Positions 1 to 7,104 are shown, counted from the stretch's first letter. The stretch is DNA of 29,468 bases from Pseudomonadota bacterium (GCA_023410295.1 JAEYPY010000124.1:1-29468), one strand, 5' to 3'. The notes: generated by a model from the sequence alone, not told the origin. Made by a program: numbers and translations.

Positions 1-795
1 CTGCAGGCCGGCGAGTATCAGATTCCGCCGCATGCCTCGGTGAAGGAGATCGTCGAGTTGATGACGAGCGGCGATGCACTGTTGCACGCCATCACTTTTC
101 CCGAAGGCATCACCATCCGCGCCGCGATGAAGATCATCGAGGAGAGCGAAGTGCTGACCGGCGATCTGCCGGAGACGCCGCCGGAAGGCTCGATCCTGCC
201 GGACACCTATCACGTCCAGCGCGGCATGAGCCGCGCGGCGTTGCTGCAATTGATGCGCGATGCGCACGATCAGGCGGTGGCCGAGATCTGGGCCGGCCGC
301 CAACAGGGCCTGCCGCTGGAAACGCCTGAAGAGTTGGTCATCCTCGCCTCGATCGTCGAGCGCGAAACCGGCGTCGCGGCCGAGCGGCCAATGGTGGCGG
401 CGGTGTTCATCAATCGCCTGCGCGTGCCGATGCGGCTCGAAACCGATCCCACCATCATCTATGGCGTTTGCCTGCGTCATCCCGACCGCTGCCGCGATGG
501 ACGGCTGGTCGATGCGCAAGGCCATCGCCGCACTATCCGCGCCAGCGAAATTGCGATGGACACGGGCTACAACACCTATCGCATCGACGGCCTGCCGCCG
601 ACGCCAATCGCCAATCCCGGCCGCGCCGCGCTCGAAGCCACGGCCAATCCGGCCGAATCGAACGCGCTCTATTTCGTCGCCGATGGATCGGGCGGGCACG
701 CCTTCGCCTCCACGCTCGCCGAGCACAACGCCAACGTCGCGCGCTGGCGCGTGATCGAACGCGAGCGCCTGGCCGCTGAGCGCGCGGGGCGCTGA
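1..795 (+). CDS. mltG: Endolytic murein transglycosylase MltG (5' end missing)
   Basis: MltG is an inner-membrane YceG-like lytic transglycosylase that cleaves nascent peptidoglycan glycan strands and is thought to set strand length. The reading frame is already open at base 1 (LQAGEYQIPP...), so the gene starts upstream of the window. About 264 codons are visible of a usual 330-350, so the N-terminal membrane anchor and the start of the LysM-like part are missing. The family catalytic glutamate lies in the LASIVERETG motif, at about bases 358-360. It is followed by the family-typical VFINRLR, MRLETDPTIIYG and YNTYRIDGLPPTPIANPG blocks. It sits 40 bases before yicC, and mltG-yicC-gmk is a common order in alphaproteobacteria. 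Identification is firm; only the N-terminus is unknown. Confidence 0.95.
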   Translation: MQAGEYQIPPHASVKEIVELMTSGDALLHAITFPEGITIRAAMKIIEESEVLTGDLPETPPEGSILPDTYHVQRGMSRAALLQLMRDAHDQAVAEIWAGRQQGLPLETPEELVILASIVERETGVAAERPMVAAVFINRLRVPMRLETDPTIIYGVCLRHPDRCRDGRLVDAQGHRRTIRASEIAMDTGYNTYRIDGLPPTPIANPGRAALEATANPAESNALYFVADGSGGHAFASTLAEHNANVARWRVIERERLAAERAGR

Positions 796-835
796 GCGTC
801 TGGTCATTTTGCGCGCTCGCGCCTAGACGAAACGC

Positions 836-1726
836 ATGACTATTTCAGGCATGACCGGCTTTGCCCGGGCCGAAGGCGAGCACAGCGGCCAGCGCTGGAT
901 CTGGGAGCTGCGCAGCGTCAATGGCCGCGGGCTCGATCTGAAACTGCGCCTGCCCGCTGGCTTCGATGCGATCGAGCCGCAAGCGCGCGCCGCGGCTTCG
1001 GCCCGCTTCAAGCGCGGCTCGCTGCAGGCGACGCTTTCGCTGGCGCGCGATCCATCCGCTGCGCCGCCGGTGAAGATCGATTTCGTGCTCGTCGAACGGC
1101 TGATCGAATCCGGCTCATTCCTGGTGCAGCAAGGCAAGATCGACAAAGCGCGCTGGGATGGCCTGCTCTCGGTGCGCGGCGTGCTGCAGGCAGAGGATGC
1201 TGCGGCGCTGAGCGATGAGGAGCGCGCGGCGTTCGAAGCGGCGCTAATGCAGGGTTTTGAAGCGGCGCTCGAAAAGCTCGCCGAAGCGCGGCAAGCCGAG
1301 GGGCGTACCTTGGCCGGCATTTTCGCGGACTCCGCCGATCGCCTTGAAGCATTGATCGGCGCCGCCCGCGAAACGGCGGCCAGCGCGCCCGCGGCGGCGC
1401 TGGAGCGCATTCGCCAGCGCCTTGAGGGCTTGGCGCCCGAACTGAAGCTCGATCCCCAGCGCCTCGCGCAGGAAGCGGCGCTCGCGGCCATGCGCGCCGA
1501 TGTGCAAGAAGAGCTGGAGCGGCTTTCCGCCCACGCGGGCGAATTGCGCGCGCTGATAACCAAACCTGAACCGGCCGGGCGGAGGCTCGATTTCCTCAGT
1601 CAGGAGCTGACGCGCGAAGCCAATACGCTGTGCTCGAAGTCCGCCGATCTTGAGCTCACGCGCATCGGTCTCGACCTCAAGACTGTGGTCGATCAGATCA
1701 AGGAGCAGGCCGCCAATGTTGAATGA
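836..1726 (+). CDS. yicC: YicC family endoribonuclease
   Basis: This is a YicC/YloC protein of 296 residues, the usual family length. It starts with the family signature MTISGMTGFARAEG. An N-terminal YicC domain covers roughly residues 1-155, and the C-terminal DUF1732 domain ends in the conserved block RRLDFLSQELTREANTLCSKS (split here only in name) and a VVDQIKEQ helix. In E. coli YicC has been described as an endoribonuclease affecting small-RNA decay; that role is transferred from the family, not visible here. The stop codon overlaps the gmk start by 11 bases, which implies translational coupling. It lies 40 bases downstream of mltG, so the three genes are probably one transcription unit. 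Confidence 0.93.
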   Translation: MTISGMTGFARAEGEHSGQRWIWELRSVNGRGLDLKLRLPAGFDAIEPQARAAASARFKRGSLQATLSLARDPSAAPPVKIDFVLVERLIESGSFLVQQGKIDKARWDGLLSVRGVLQAEDAAALSDEERAAFEAALMQGFEAALEKLAEARQAEGRTLAGIFADSADRLEALIGAARETAASAPAAALERIRQRLEGLAPELKLDPQRLAQEAALAAMRADVQEELERLSAHAGELRALITKPEPAGRRLDFLSQELTREANTLCSKSADLELTRIGLDLKTVVDQIKEQAANVE

Positions 1727-2354
1727 GCACGTCGCGCGGCGCGGCCTCATGTTCGTGCTGTCGAGTCCCTCGGGCGCCGGCAAGTCGACGCTCGCGCGCA
1801 AGCTCTTGGAGGCCGACGACAACATGTCGCTTTCGGTCTCCGCCACCACGCGCCAGCCGCGGCCGAGCGAAGTGAACGGGCGCGAATACAAGTTCATGGA
1901 CAAGGCGACGTTCGAAGAAATGGCCGATCGCGGCGAGTTTCTCGAACACGCCATGGTGTTCGGCAATCATTACGGCACGCCGCGCGCGCCTGTCGAAGCT
2001 ATGCTGATCCAGGGCAAGGACGTTCTGTTCGACGTCGATTGGCAGGGCGCGCGGGCCTTGCGTGCAGCTGAGCCGCAGGATGTCGTCGGCATCTTCATCC
2101 TGCCGCCCTCTATGGCCGAACTCGAACGGCGCCTGCGTGCGCGTGCGGAAGATTCCGAGGAGGTCATCAAGAAGCGCATGGCGCGCTCGATCGATGAGAT
2201 CAGCCATTGGGAAGAGTACGATTACGTGCTCGTGAACACGCTGCTCGAGCAGACGCTGACGCAGATCCGGCAAATCCTCGCCGCCGAACGCTTGAAGCGT
2301 CAGCGCCAAATGTGGCTGACGCTGCACGTTGAACGGCTGAAGCAGGGGATTTGA
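1716..2354 (+). CDS. gmk: Guanylate kinase
   Basis: Guanylate kinase phosphorylates GMP to GDP with ATP in purine nucleotide metabolism and salvage. The protein has 212 residues, normal for the family. It has a P-loop SSPSGAGKST near residues 15-24, the GMP-binding region SATTRQPRPSEVNGREY, and the lid segment with RLRARAEDSEEVIKKRM. I chose the ATG at 1716 because it gives the expected N-terminus MLNEHVARRGLMFVLSS. A longer frame from 1650 would lie wholly inside yicC and adds an Arg/Ser-rich run that looks non-native. Its stop abuts the stop of the convergent SET-domain gene, and the two TGA codons form a TGATCA palindrome. Confidence 0.96.
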   Translation: MLNEHVARRGLMFVLSSPSGAGKSTLARKLLEADDNMSLSVSATTRQPRPSEVNGREYKFMDKATFEEMADRGEFLEHAMVFGNHYGTPRAPVEAMLIQGKDVLFDVDWQGARALRAAEPQDVVGIFILPPSMAELERRLRARAEDSEEVIKKRMARSIDEISHWEEYDYVLVNTLLEQTLTQIRQILAAERLKRQRQMWLTLHVERLKQGI

Positions 2355-2885
2355 TCAGGCCGCTTTGCGGTTGCTCTTCTTTGCCTTGCTGGTTTTCTGC
2401 GCGGCCATTTTGCGTGCGACCGTCTTCTTCGCCGTCTTGTCCGGCTGGCATTTCGGGCAGGCGCAGATGCCTTTCAGGTACTCGTTGAAATAGTTCTTGC
2501 CGTAATCGTAGTTGAGCTCTTCGCCCGGCTTGATGCGGCGGCGCGCATGAATGAAGACGCGGCCCTTATGGATGTTGGGCTCGCAGTTCGGCCGGCACGA
2601 ATGATTGATATAGCGCGCCGTGTTCCAACGCGGTGAACCGTCGATGGTCTTACGCGCATTCACTTCGAAGAGATAGAGCGAGTTGATCGAGTCTTCTTTT
2701 TCCTTGGGCACGATCGGGCCCTTGTACTCGATGATGCAGGCGTTCTTCGGAATCTCGCTTTCGGCGAAGAGGCCAAGGCCGGTCTTCGAACGGCCGACGC
2801 GCAGCTCGAAATCCCCCGGCACATAGCTCTTGCGCACGACCGTTTTTTTCTTGGCGCTCTTTTTCTTCTTAGGCGTCTTCGTCAT
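2355..2885 (-). CDS. SET-domain lysine methyltransferase with basic tails
   Basis: SET-domain proteins transfer methyl groups from S-adenosylmethionine to protein lysines. The core runs from about residue 27 to 147 and contains GLGLFA (37-41), the cofactor and pseudoknot motif RYINHSCRPNC (91-101) and GEELNYDYG (121-129). A post-SET cysteine cluster CACPKC (141-146) follows and could bind zinc together with Cys97. The core is flanked by an N-terminal tail with 10 Lys/Arg in the first 19 residues and a C-terminal tail with 11 Lys/Arg in the last 27. These tails resemble histone H1-like or nucleic-acid-binding tails. The substrate is unknown; DNA-associated or ribosomal proteins, or its own tails, are possible. 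The start is an ATG with a weak ribosome-binding site. It faces gmk with no gap. Confidence 0.88.
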   Translation of the reverse strand: MTKTPKKKKSAKKKTVVRKSYVPGDFELRVGRSKTGLGLFAESEIPKNACIIEYKGPIVPKEKEDSINSLYLFEVNARKTIDGSPRWNTARYINHSCRPNCEPNIHKGRVFIHARRRIKPGEELNYDYGKNYFNEYLKGICACPKCQPDKTAKKTVARKMAAQKTSKAKKSNRKAA

Positions 2886-2981
2886 GTCACCCGAACCGTT
2901 CTGCTGCGAGGCGATTGGTAGAGCCGCACCGGGCGCTTCGATGCAAGCCCCCTAGGGTCGCAGGCGAGGGCGCGTCTTGTT

Positions 2982-3048
2982 GGGTTCCAGCGGCCCTTCG
3001 CTAAAGCTTCGGAGGGCATCCTTCGCACGCTTCGCGAGCGTAGGATGG
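2982..3048 (-). repeat. tRNA-3'-flanking palindromic repeat, copy A
   Basis: Read on the minus strand, this element begins at the CCA end of tRNA-Gln and runs about 67 bases downstream of it. Its first 32 bases match the sequence after tRNA-Pro at 26 of 32 positions. A shared CCTCCGAAGC core and a CTGGA block follow after a short gap. The first 32 bases can fold into a hairpin, with CATCCT and AGGATG as outer arms around complementary CGC/GCG segments. It may act as a tRNA 3'-end or termination element, or be a member of a dispersed repeat family. Confidence 0.6.
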
Positions 3049-3120
3049 CTGGGGTGCTAGGATTCGAACCTAGGAATGGCGGTACCAAAAACCGCTGCCT
3101 TACCGCTTGGCGACACCCCA
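3046..3120 (-). tRNA. tRNA-Gln (anticodon UUG)
   Basis: The minus strand folds into a full cloverleaf. The acceptor stem is TGGGGTG paired with CACCCCA, the D arm is GCC...GGC, and the anticodon stem GCGGT/ACCGC encloses the loop TTTTGGT, giving anticodon TTG. The T arm is CTAGG-TTCGAAT-CCTAG. The discriminator base is G and the CCA end is encoded. The length is 75 bases including CCA. A poor promoter candidate lies at about 3125-3165 on the minus strand (TTGCAT with a CTAAGT-like -10). Confidence 0.96.
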
Positions 3121-3166
3121 AAACCGGCGAAGCGCGTACTTAGAGGCGCCCGCTGGCCGATGCAAC

Positions 3167-3239
3167 TGCGGCCCTGTGGCGGGCCCGGCGTTTTCGTGGC
3201 GGCTGGTCTGCCTGGATTGACCAGCCGCGCAGGGCCGCA
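3167..3239. repeat. Nested inverted repeat upstream of tRNA-Pro
   Basis: There are two perfect 10-base inverted repeats, one inside the other. The outer arms TGCGGCCCTG (3167-3176) and CAGGGCCGCA (3230-3239) enclose the inner arms GCGGCTGGTC (3199-3208) and GACCAGCCGC (3219-3228). On the right side the inner and outer arms are separated by one base; on the left by 22 bases. The structure covers the -35 box and the spacer of the likely tRNA-Pro promoter. As DNA it could be an operator or cruciform; as RNA it would be a long bulged hairpin. Confidence 0.7.
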
Positions 3240-3246
3240 TTATAAG
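3217..3246 (+). promoter_or_regulatory. Predicted sigma-70-type promoter of tRNA-Pro
   Basis: A TTGACC -35 hexamer (3217-3222) and a TATAAG -10 hexamer (3241-3246) are separated by 18 bases. The -10 box ends 10 bases before the first base of tRNA-Pro, the expected distance for a tRNA leader. The -35 box overlaps the inner arm of the inverted repeat at 3199-3228. Confidence 0.6.
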
Positions 3247-3256
3247 CCCGCCTCCT

Positions 3257-3333
3257 CGGAGTATAGCTCAGCCTGGTAGAGCACCACGTTCGGGACGTGG
3301 GGGTCGTAAGTTCGAATCTTGCTACTCCGACCA
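3257..3333 (+). tRNA. tRNA-Pro (anticodon CGG)
   Basis: A full cloverleaf is visible. The acceptor stem is CGGAGTA with TACTCCG, the D arm is GCTC...GAGC, and the anticodon stem CCACG/CGTGG encloses TTCGGGA, giving anticodon CGG. The T arm is GTAAG-TTCGAAT-CTTGC, the discriminator is A and CCA is encoded. It is 77 bases long and divergent from tRNA-Gln, with 136 bases between them. Confidence 0.97.
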
Positions 3334-3403
3334 TTCTCCGCTCGCGCAGCGAGTGCAGGATGGTCGTCCTCCGAAGCCTCAGGCGAGGGAGGACTGGAGC
3401 CTC
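3331..3403 (+). repeat. tRNA-3'-flanking palindromic repeat, copy B
   Basis: This is the second copy of the element found after tRNA-Gln and again starts at the tRNA CCA end. It holds a hairpin CTCGC-GCA-GCGAG and an inverted repeat GTCCTCC...GGAGGAC. A related palindrome CCATCC...GGATGG follows at about 3403-3425. No T-run follows, so it is not a textbook intrinsic terminator. The rest of 3404-3517 holds no convincing gene, apart from a possible N-terminal extension of the next gene. Confidence 0.6.
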
Positions 3404-3517
3404 CATCCGTGCGAGCTTCGGATGGCTGACGCCACTTGGAAACCCGCGATGGACATGGAACGGCGCACAATGATGGGCGGGCTTCTCGCCGTCGCTGCGT
3501 GCCGCCGGGAGGATGCG

Positions 3518-3808
3518 ATGTACGGCTTGATCGGCAAGATGATCGCCAAGCCGGGCCAGCGGGATGCCCTGATCGCCATCCTGCTGGAAGGAACTGGCGA
3601 AATGCCGGGTTGCCGGTCTTACATCGTGGCCGCCGACCCGGCCGATCCCAATGCCATATGGATCACCGAAGTCTGGGACAGCGAGGCCGATCACAACGGC
3701 TCGCTGCAATTGCCAGCCGTCCAAGAGGCCATCAGCCGCGCCCGGCCCTTGATCGAAGGCTTCGGCGAGCGCTTCGTGACCGCGCCAGTAGGCGGGGTGG
3801 GGATCTAG
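3518..3808 (+). CDS. Putative quinol monooxygenase (ABM domain)
   Basis: This 96-residue protein is an antibiotic biosynthesis monooxygenase (ABM, YgiN-like) domain, a small dimeric ferredoxin-like fold. Family signs are MYGLIGKMIAKPGQRDALI at the start, then IWITEVWDSEADH and the closing PVGGVGI. Some relatives oxidise quinols or other small aromatics; the substrate here is unknown. The ATG at 3518 has a strong ribosome-binding site, GGGAGGA, five bases upstream. The frame stays open upstream, and an ATG at 3455 would add MERRTMMGGLLAVAAC, which looks like a short lipoprotein or Tat-type leader. An exported form is therefore possible. It ends three bases before the GT25 gene and is probably co-transcribed with it. 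Confidence 0.82.
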   Translation: MYGLIGKMIAKPGQRDALIAILLEGTGEMPGCRSYIVAADPADPNAIWITEVWDSEADHNGSLQLPAVQEAISRARPLIEGFGERFVTAPVGGVGI

Positions 3809-3811
3809 AAC

Positions 3812-4708
3812 ATGGCTGGGGCGGGGCTCGATCAAGCGCGGCGATTTAACGAGCTCGTTTTCACCCAAGTCCTCAACATGGACCGCAGCACAGATCGGTT
3901 GGCGGTGATCGACGGCTATCTCACAGCCGCCGGCGTTGAGTACGCGCGCTTCTCCGCCGTCGACGGCCGCAAGCTCGATCTCGACAACGATCCCGAGCTA
4001 AAGCGCATGGTGGATCTCAAAGGCTGGGTCCGGCGCCATCATCGCAATCCATCGCCCGCCGATGTCGGCTGCTATCTGAGCCACTATTACGCGATCAAGG
4101 CGTTCGCGGAGCAGGCAAAGCCGCTGGGGCTTATCTTCGAAGACGATGCCGCGGTGACGCCGGACTTCATCCGCCTCGTATTGCCGGCGATCGAGGATTG
4201 CGGCTCGTGGGATATCTTGAAGCTGCATGCCCGCCATCCTGGCCCCCTGGTGGAGCGCAAATGCTACGGGCCGGAGGTGAGCCTCTGTTCCTACCTTGCG
4301 CGTCACGCGGGCGGCACAGCTTACGTGATCAGCCATAAGGCTGCGGCGAAGATGCTGAAGCATTTGATGCCGGCGGTGAAAATGATCGACTGGGCGCACG
4401 ACGAAGGCCATGTGATGAACCTTCGCGTCCGCACGCTGAAGCCCGAGCCCGTCACGCTTCAGGACGTAGTTTCCACGCGCGAAACGCTGAAAAAGAAGCG
4501 CTCGTGGATCGAGCGGCAAACCGATCGGCCGATCCTGCCGCGTTGGCAATTGCCGTTCCGCCGCGCCGCGGACGAAGTGCATCGTTTTGCGTTCAACCTG
4601 TTCGCGGACGGCGGTTTGAAAGCGATGTTGTTGGGACCTGAGGAAAGCGCGGCGATCAGCCCAGCTGATACGTCGCCAGCCACAGCACCCCAAGCCCAAC
4701 ACAGGTGA
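3812..4708 (+). CDS. Glycosyltransferase family 25 protein
   Basis: GT25 enzymes (LPS galactosyl- or glucosyltransferase type) move sugars onto lipopolysaccharide or surface glycans. Motifs in order are VFTQVLNMDRSTDRL (about 16-30), RFSAVDGRKL, DVGCYLSHYYA (85-94) and the metal-binding LIFEDDA (107-113). A later GGTAYVISHKAA block also fits the family. The protein has 298 residues. The last 17 codons overlap the 3' end of the convergent membrane-protein gene by 53 bases, so the Thr/Pro/Ala-rich C-terminal tail may be a recent extension. The acceptor and sugar cannot be read from the sequence. No other LPS genes flank it. Confidence 0.85.
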   Translation: MAGAGLDQARRFNELVFTQVLNMDRSTDRLAVIDGYLTAAGVEYARFSAVDGRKLDLDNDPELKRMVDLKGWVRRHHRNPSPADVGCYLSHYYAIKAFAEQAKPLGLIFEDDAAVTPDFIRLVLPAIEDCGSWDILKLHARHPGPLVERKCYGPEVSLCSYLARHAGGTAYVISHKAAAKMLKHLMPAVKMIDWAHDEGHVMNLRVRTLKPEPVTLQDVVSTRETLKKKRSWIERQTDRPILPRWQLPFRRAADEVHRFAFNLFADGGLKAMLLGPEESAAISPADTSPATAPQAQHR

Positions 4709-5102
4709 TGATGACCCAGCGCATGGTTTCGGCCAGCATGTGCACGAAATCGCGCGCCGCGCCGAACATCGAAAGCGCAAGGGTCGCCATGAAGGTCGCG
4801 CCGACCGCGAGCCAGATCTCAAACTCGCCAAGCTTGGAATCCATCCCGGCCAAGTAGGCGAGATAGGCGCCGAACGCGGCGAGCATGAAGCGTACGATGG
4901 CCTTGAGCATCGCGCTGCCGGCGCGGTGATGATCGATCTCCGCGGCGGGCGCTTGAGCGGTTTGTGGCGCGGGCGCGGGCGTTTCAACGGCGCGGAGATC
5001 GCGCCTAAGACGCCGCCAGGCTTCCGCCTCCATCTCGGCGCGGACCTGCTGCTCCAGCATCCATTCGTCACTGGCCAATGCCGGCCGTTGCGAACCGCTC
5101 AT
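4656..5102 (-). CDS. Small membrane protein of unknown function
   Basis: I do not recognise a named family. The first half (148 residues in all) is soluble and charged, with an amphipathic stretch rich in Glu, Arg and Trp, then an Ala/Pro/Gln linker near residues 42-58. Three hydrophobic segments follow at about 64-87, 93-114 and 126-147. I chose the ATG at 5100-5102 because a GGAGG site lies eight bases upstream. A GTG at 5133-5135 would add 11 residues but has no good ribosome-binding site. Its 3' end overlaps GT25. It is divergent from sppA and shares the 190-base intergenic region that holds the paired boxes. Confidence 0.7.
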   Translation of the reverse strand: MSGSQRPALASDEWMLEQQVRAEMEAEAWRRLRRDLRAVETPAPAPQTAQAPAAEIDHHRAGSAMLKAIVRFMLAAFGAYLAYLAGMDSKLGEFEIWLAVGATFMATLALSMFGAARDFVHMLAETMRWVIITCVGLGVLWLATYQLG

Positions 5103-5204
5103 CCAGCGCGCCTCCAAGGGGCCATCATGCGACACTTCCCGCTGCGGGAGAATAGGGCGGGGCAGCCGCGGGTTACCGGACGGACTGCGCTGGTGACTGC
5201 GGTC

Positions 5205-5267
5205 TTTATCATTTTTCGATAAAAAGCCGCTTGCGTTTGTACCGCCTCCATATCAATTATCGATAAA
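5205..5267 (+). promoter_or_regulatory. Two similar operator-like boxes before sppA
   Basis: Two AT-rich 17-base sites, TATCATTTTTCGATAAA (5207-5223) and TATCAATTATCGATAAA (5251-5267), differ at two positions and lie 44 bases apart, close to four helical turns. The first contains a perfect inverted repeat TTTATC-N7-GATAAA. A possible sppA promoter (TTGCGT at 5231-5236, AATTAT at 5255-5260, spacing 18) would place the downstream box on the -10 region. The regulator is unknown. Both sppA and the divergent membrane-protein gene could be controlled. Confidence 0.5.
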
Positions 5268-5293
5268 GGCTGGCCTCCAGAGGAGTGGGCTTC

Positions 5294-7048
5294 GTGAAGC
5301 AATTTCTGATCACTGTCGGCGGGGTTCTGGTTGGCCTCGTGCTTTTCCTCTTCATCGGCCCGTTCATCCTGATTGGCATGTTGGCGTCGATGAGCGCTCC
5401 GCCGGCGCAGCCCAGCCACATGGTGCTGTCACTCGATCTGCGCGAGCCGATGACGGATCAACAGCCGACCAATCCGTTCGCCGCGCTCGGCGGCGGCAAC
5501 GCCTTGCTGGACGTTCTCGGCAAGCTCGACGCAGCTCGTCAGGACGACCGGGTTGAGGGCGTTTTTATCCGCGCCAACACGGGCGGCATGCCGGCCGCGC
5601 AAGCGGAAGAGCTTCGTGCGGCGCTGGCGGCCTTCCGCGAGTCCGGCAAGTTCGTCGTCGCGCACGTGCAGTCCGACGGCCTCAGGATGTCGATGCCCGG
5701 CTACATGGCGATCGCCGATTCCGATGAGCTCTGGCTGCAAGAGCAAAGTGAGTTTATGGCGATGGGCCTCTCCGCCGAGGTCACGTTCCTCGCCGGCACG
5801 CTGCAGCGCTATCACATGCTGGCGCAGTTCGAGACGCGCGAAGACTACAAGACGGCGGCGGCGACGCTGACTGACCGCACGTTCACGCCGGCGCACCGCG
5901 AATCCACGCTGAGCCTGATGAATGGGCTCTACGACAACATGCTCACCAACATCGCCGCGGACCGCGAAATCACGCCAGAAGCGGCGCGCGCTGCGATCGA
6001 GGCGACACCCTTCACGGCGCAGCGCGCGATCGAGCTGCGCCTCGTAGATCGCACTGGGCGACCGGAAGAAGCTGAGCGCGCGGCGCTGGCGCGCGTGGAA
6101 AACTCACAAATTGTCGAACTGGGCGACTATCGCCCGCCGGCGCGCTCGGGCGGGCGTGTGATCGCCGTAGTCCAAGGCGAAGGCGCGATCATCTCAGGCG
6201 TGCCAGAGGACGACATTTTCGCCGACGACAGCGCGATGAATTCCGATCGTATCGCGCGCGCGCTGCTCGATGCCTCAGAAGACGATAACGTGGCGGCGAT
6301 TGTCTTCCGCGTATCGAGCCCGGGCGGTTCGGTTGTGGCGTCCGATCAGATTCTGGCGGCGCTGCGCACGGCACAGGAGCGCGGCAAGAAAGTGGTCGTC
6401 TCGATGGGCGAAGTGGCGGCTTCGGGCGGCTATTACGTCTCGGCGTATGCCGACGAGATCATTGCCTCGCCCTCGACCATCACCGGCTCGATCGGCGTCG
6501 TCGGCGGCAAACTGATTATCGGCCCGGCGCTGGAGCACTATCTCTCCACCAACACCGAAACGCTGACGGTCGGTTCACCAATGGTGGAAATGTTCAGCAC
6601 GGAGCGTGGTTTCAATCAGGCCGAACGGGCGGCGTTCGCCGGCTTTATCGACCGGGCTTACACGAGCTTCCTCGGTCTCGTGGCCGAAGGACGCGAAATG
6701 CCGGTCGATCGCGTGCGCGCGGTGGCGGGCGGTCGCGTTTGGACAGGTCAGCAAGCGCTGCAGCACGGATTGGTCGATCGCCTTGGCGGCTTCCAGGTTG
6801 CGGTGCAGCGGGCGCGCGAACTCGCCGGGATCGAAGCGGATGCGCGCGTGCAGCTGCGCTTCTATCCGGCGCAAGAGAATCCGTTCGCTTCGTTCGGCAA
6901 GATTTTCGGCGCTTCTGCGGAGAGCGTCGAAGGGCTGGTGCGCTTGAATGCGATCCTCTCCGATCCGCGCATGCGTGATGCGATGGCCGCGCTTCGCGAG
7001 GATGACGCCAATGTCCGCGCCGAAACACAGCGGATGCGCATCGAATAG
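5294..7048 (+). CDS. sppA: Signal peptide peptidase SppA, 67K type
   Basis: SppA is a membrane-anchored serine protease of family S49 that digests signal-peptide remnants. A single N-terminal membrane segment is followed by two tandem S49 domains, as in the long (67K) form. The general-base lysine is in EDYKTAA (residue 186), in the N-terminal domain. The nucleophilic serine is in AASGGYY (residue 377), followed by the family-typical STITGSIGVVGG. I chose the GTG at 5294 because a GAGGAG ribosome-binding site at 5280-5285 gives eight-base spacing. A GTG at 5285 would overlap that site. The product is 584 residues. The catalytic dyad is intact. Confidence 0.93.
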   Translation: MKQFLITVGGVLVGLVLFLFIGPFILIGMLASMSAPPAQPSHMVLSLDLREPMTDQQPTNPFAALGGGNALLDVLGKLDAARQDDRVEGVFIRANTGGMPAAQAEELRAALAAFRESGKFVVAHVQSDGLRMSMPGYMAIADSDELWLQEQSEFMAMGLSAEVTFLAGTLQRYHMLAQFETREDYKTAAATLTDRTFTPAHRESTLSLMNGLYDNMLTNIAADREITPEAARAAIEATPFTAQRAIELRLVDRTGRPEEAERAALARVENSQIVELGDYRPPARSGGRVIAVVQGEGAIISGVPEDDIFADDSAMNSDRIARALLDASEDDNVAAIVFRVSSPGGSVVASDQILAALRTAQERGKKVVVSMGEVAASGGYYVSAYADEIIASPSTITGSIGVVGGKLIIGPALEHYLSTNTETLTVGSPMVEMFSTERGFNQAERAAFAGFIDRAYTSFLGLVAEGREMPVDRVRAVAGGRVWTGQQALQHGLVDRLGGFQVAVQRARELAGIEADARVQLRFYPAQENPFASFGKIFGASAESVEGLVRLNAILSDPRMRDAMAALREDDANVRAETQRMRIE

Positions 7049-7074
7049 ACTCTCTGCTCCATAGCCAACTGCCA

Positions 7075-7104
7075 CGGCCCTCACGCAAGCGGGGGCCGAT
7101 TTGT
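7075..7104. terminator. Hairpin after sppA, possible terminator
   Basis: CGGCCC (7075-7080) pairs with GGGCCG (7093-7098) across a 12-base loop, followed by a weak T-rich ATTTGT. It lies 26 bases after the sppA stop and could also serve the convergent acidic-protein gene. The remaining bases of 7049-7162 show nothing else. Confidence 0.45.

Noticed and set aside
1698..2327. 209-codon minus-strand open frame opposite gmk
   Set aside because: Antisense to gmk, no domain and no ribosome-binding site; a GC-bias shadow.
2905..2950. Sequence GGTAGAGC near 2913 like a tRNA D arm
   Set aside because: No acceptor stem, anticodon arm or T arm can be placed around it, so it is not a tRNA or a clear fragment.
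3353..3517. Extension of the ABM gene upstream to an ATG at 3353
   Set aside because: The start would fall inside the tRNA-flanking repeat and would add residues with no family support.
5103..5293. FNR- or Fur-type site at the paired sppA boxes
   Set aside because: FNR needs TTGAT-N4-ATCAA and the Fur pattern does not match; the regulator is left open.
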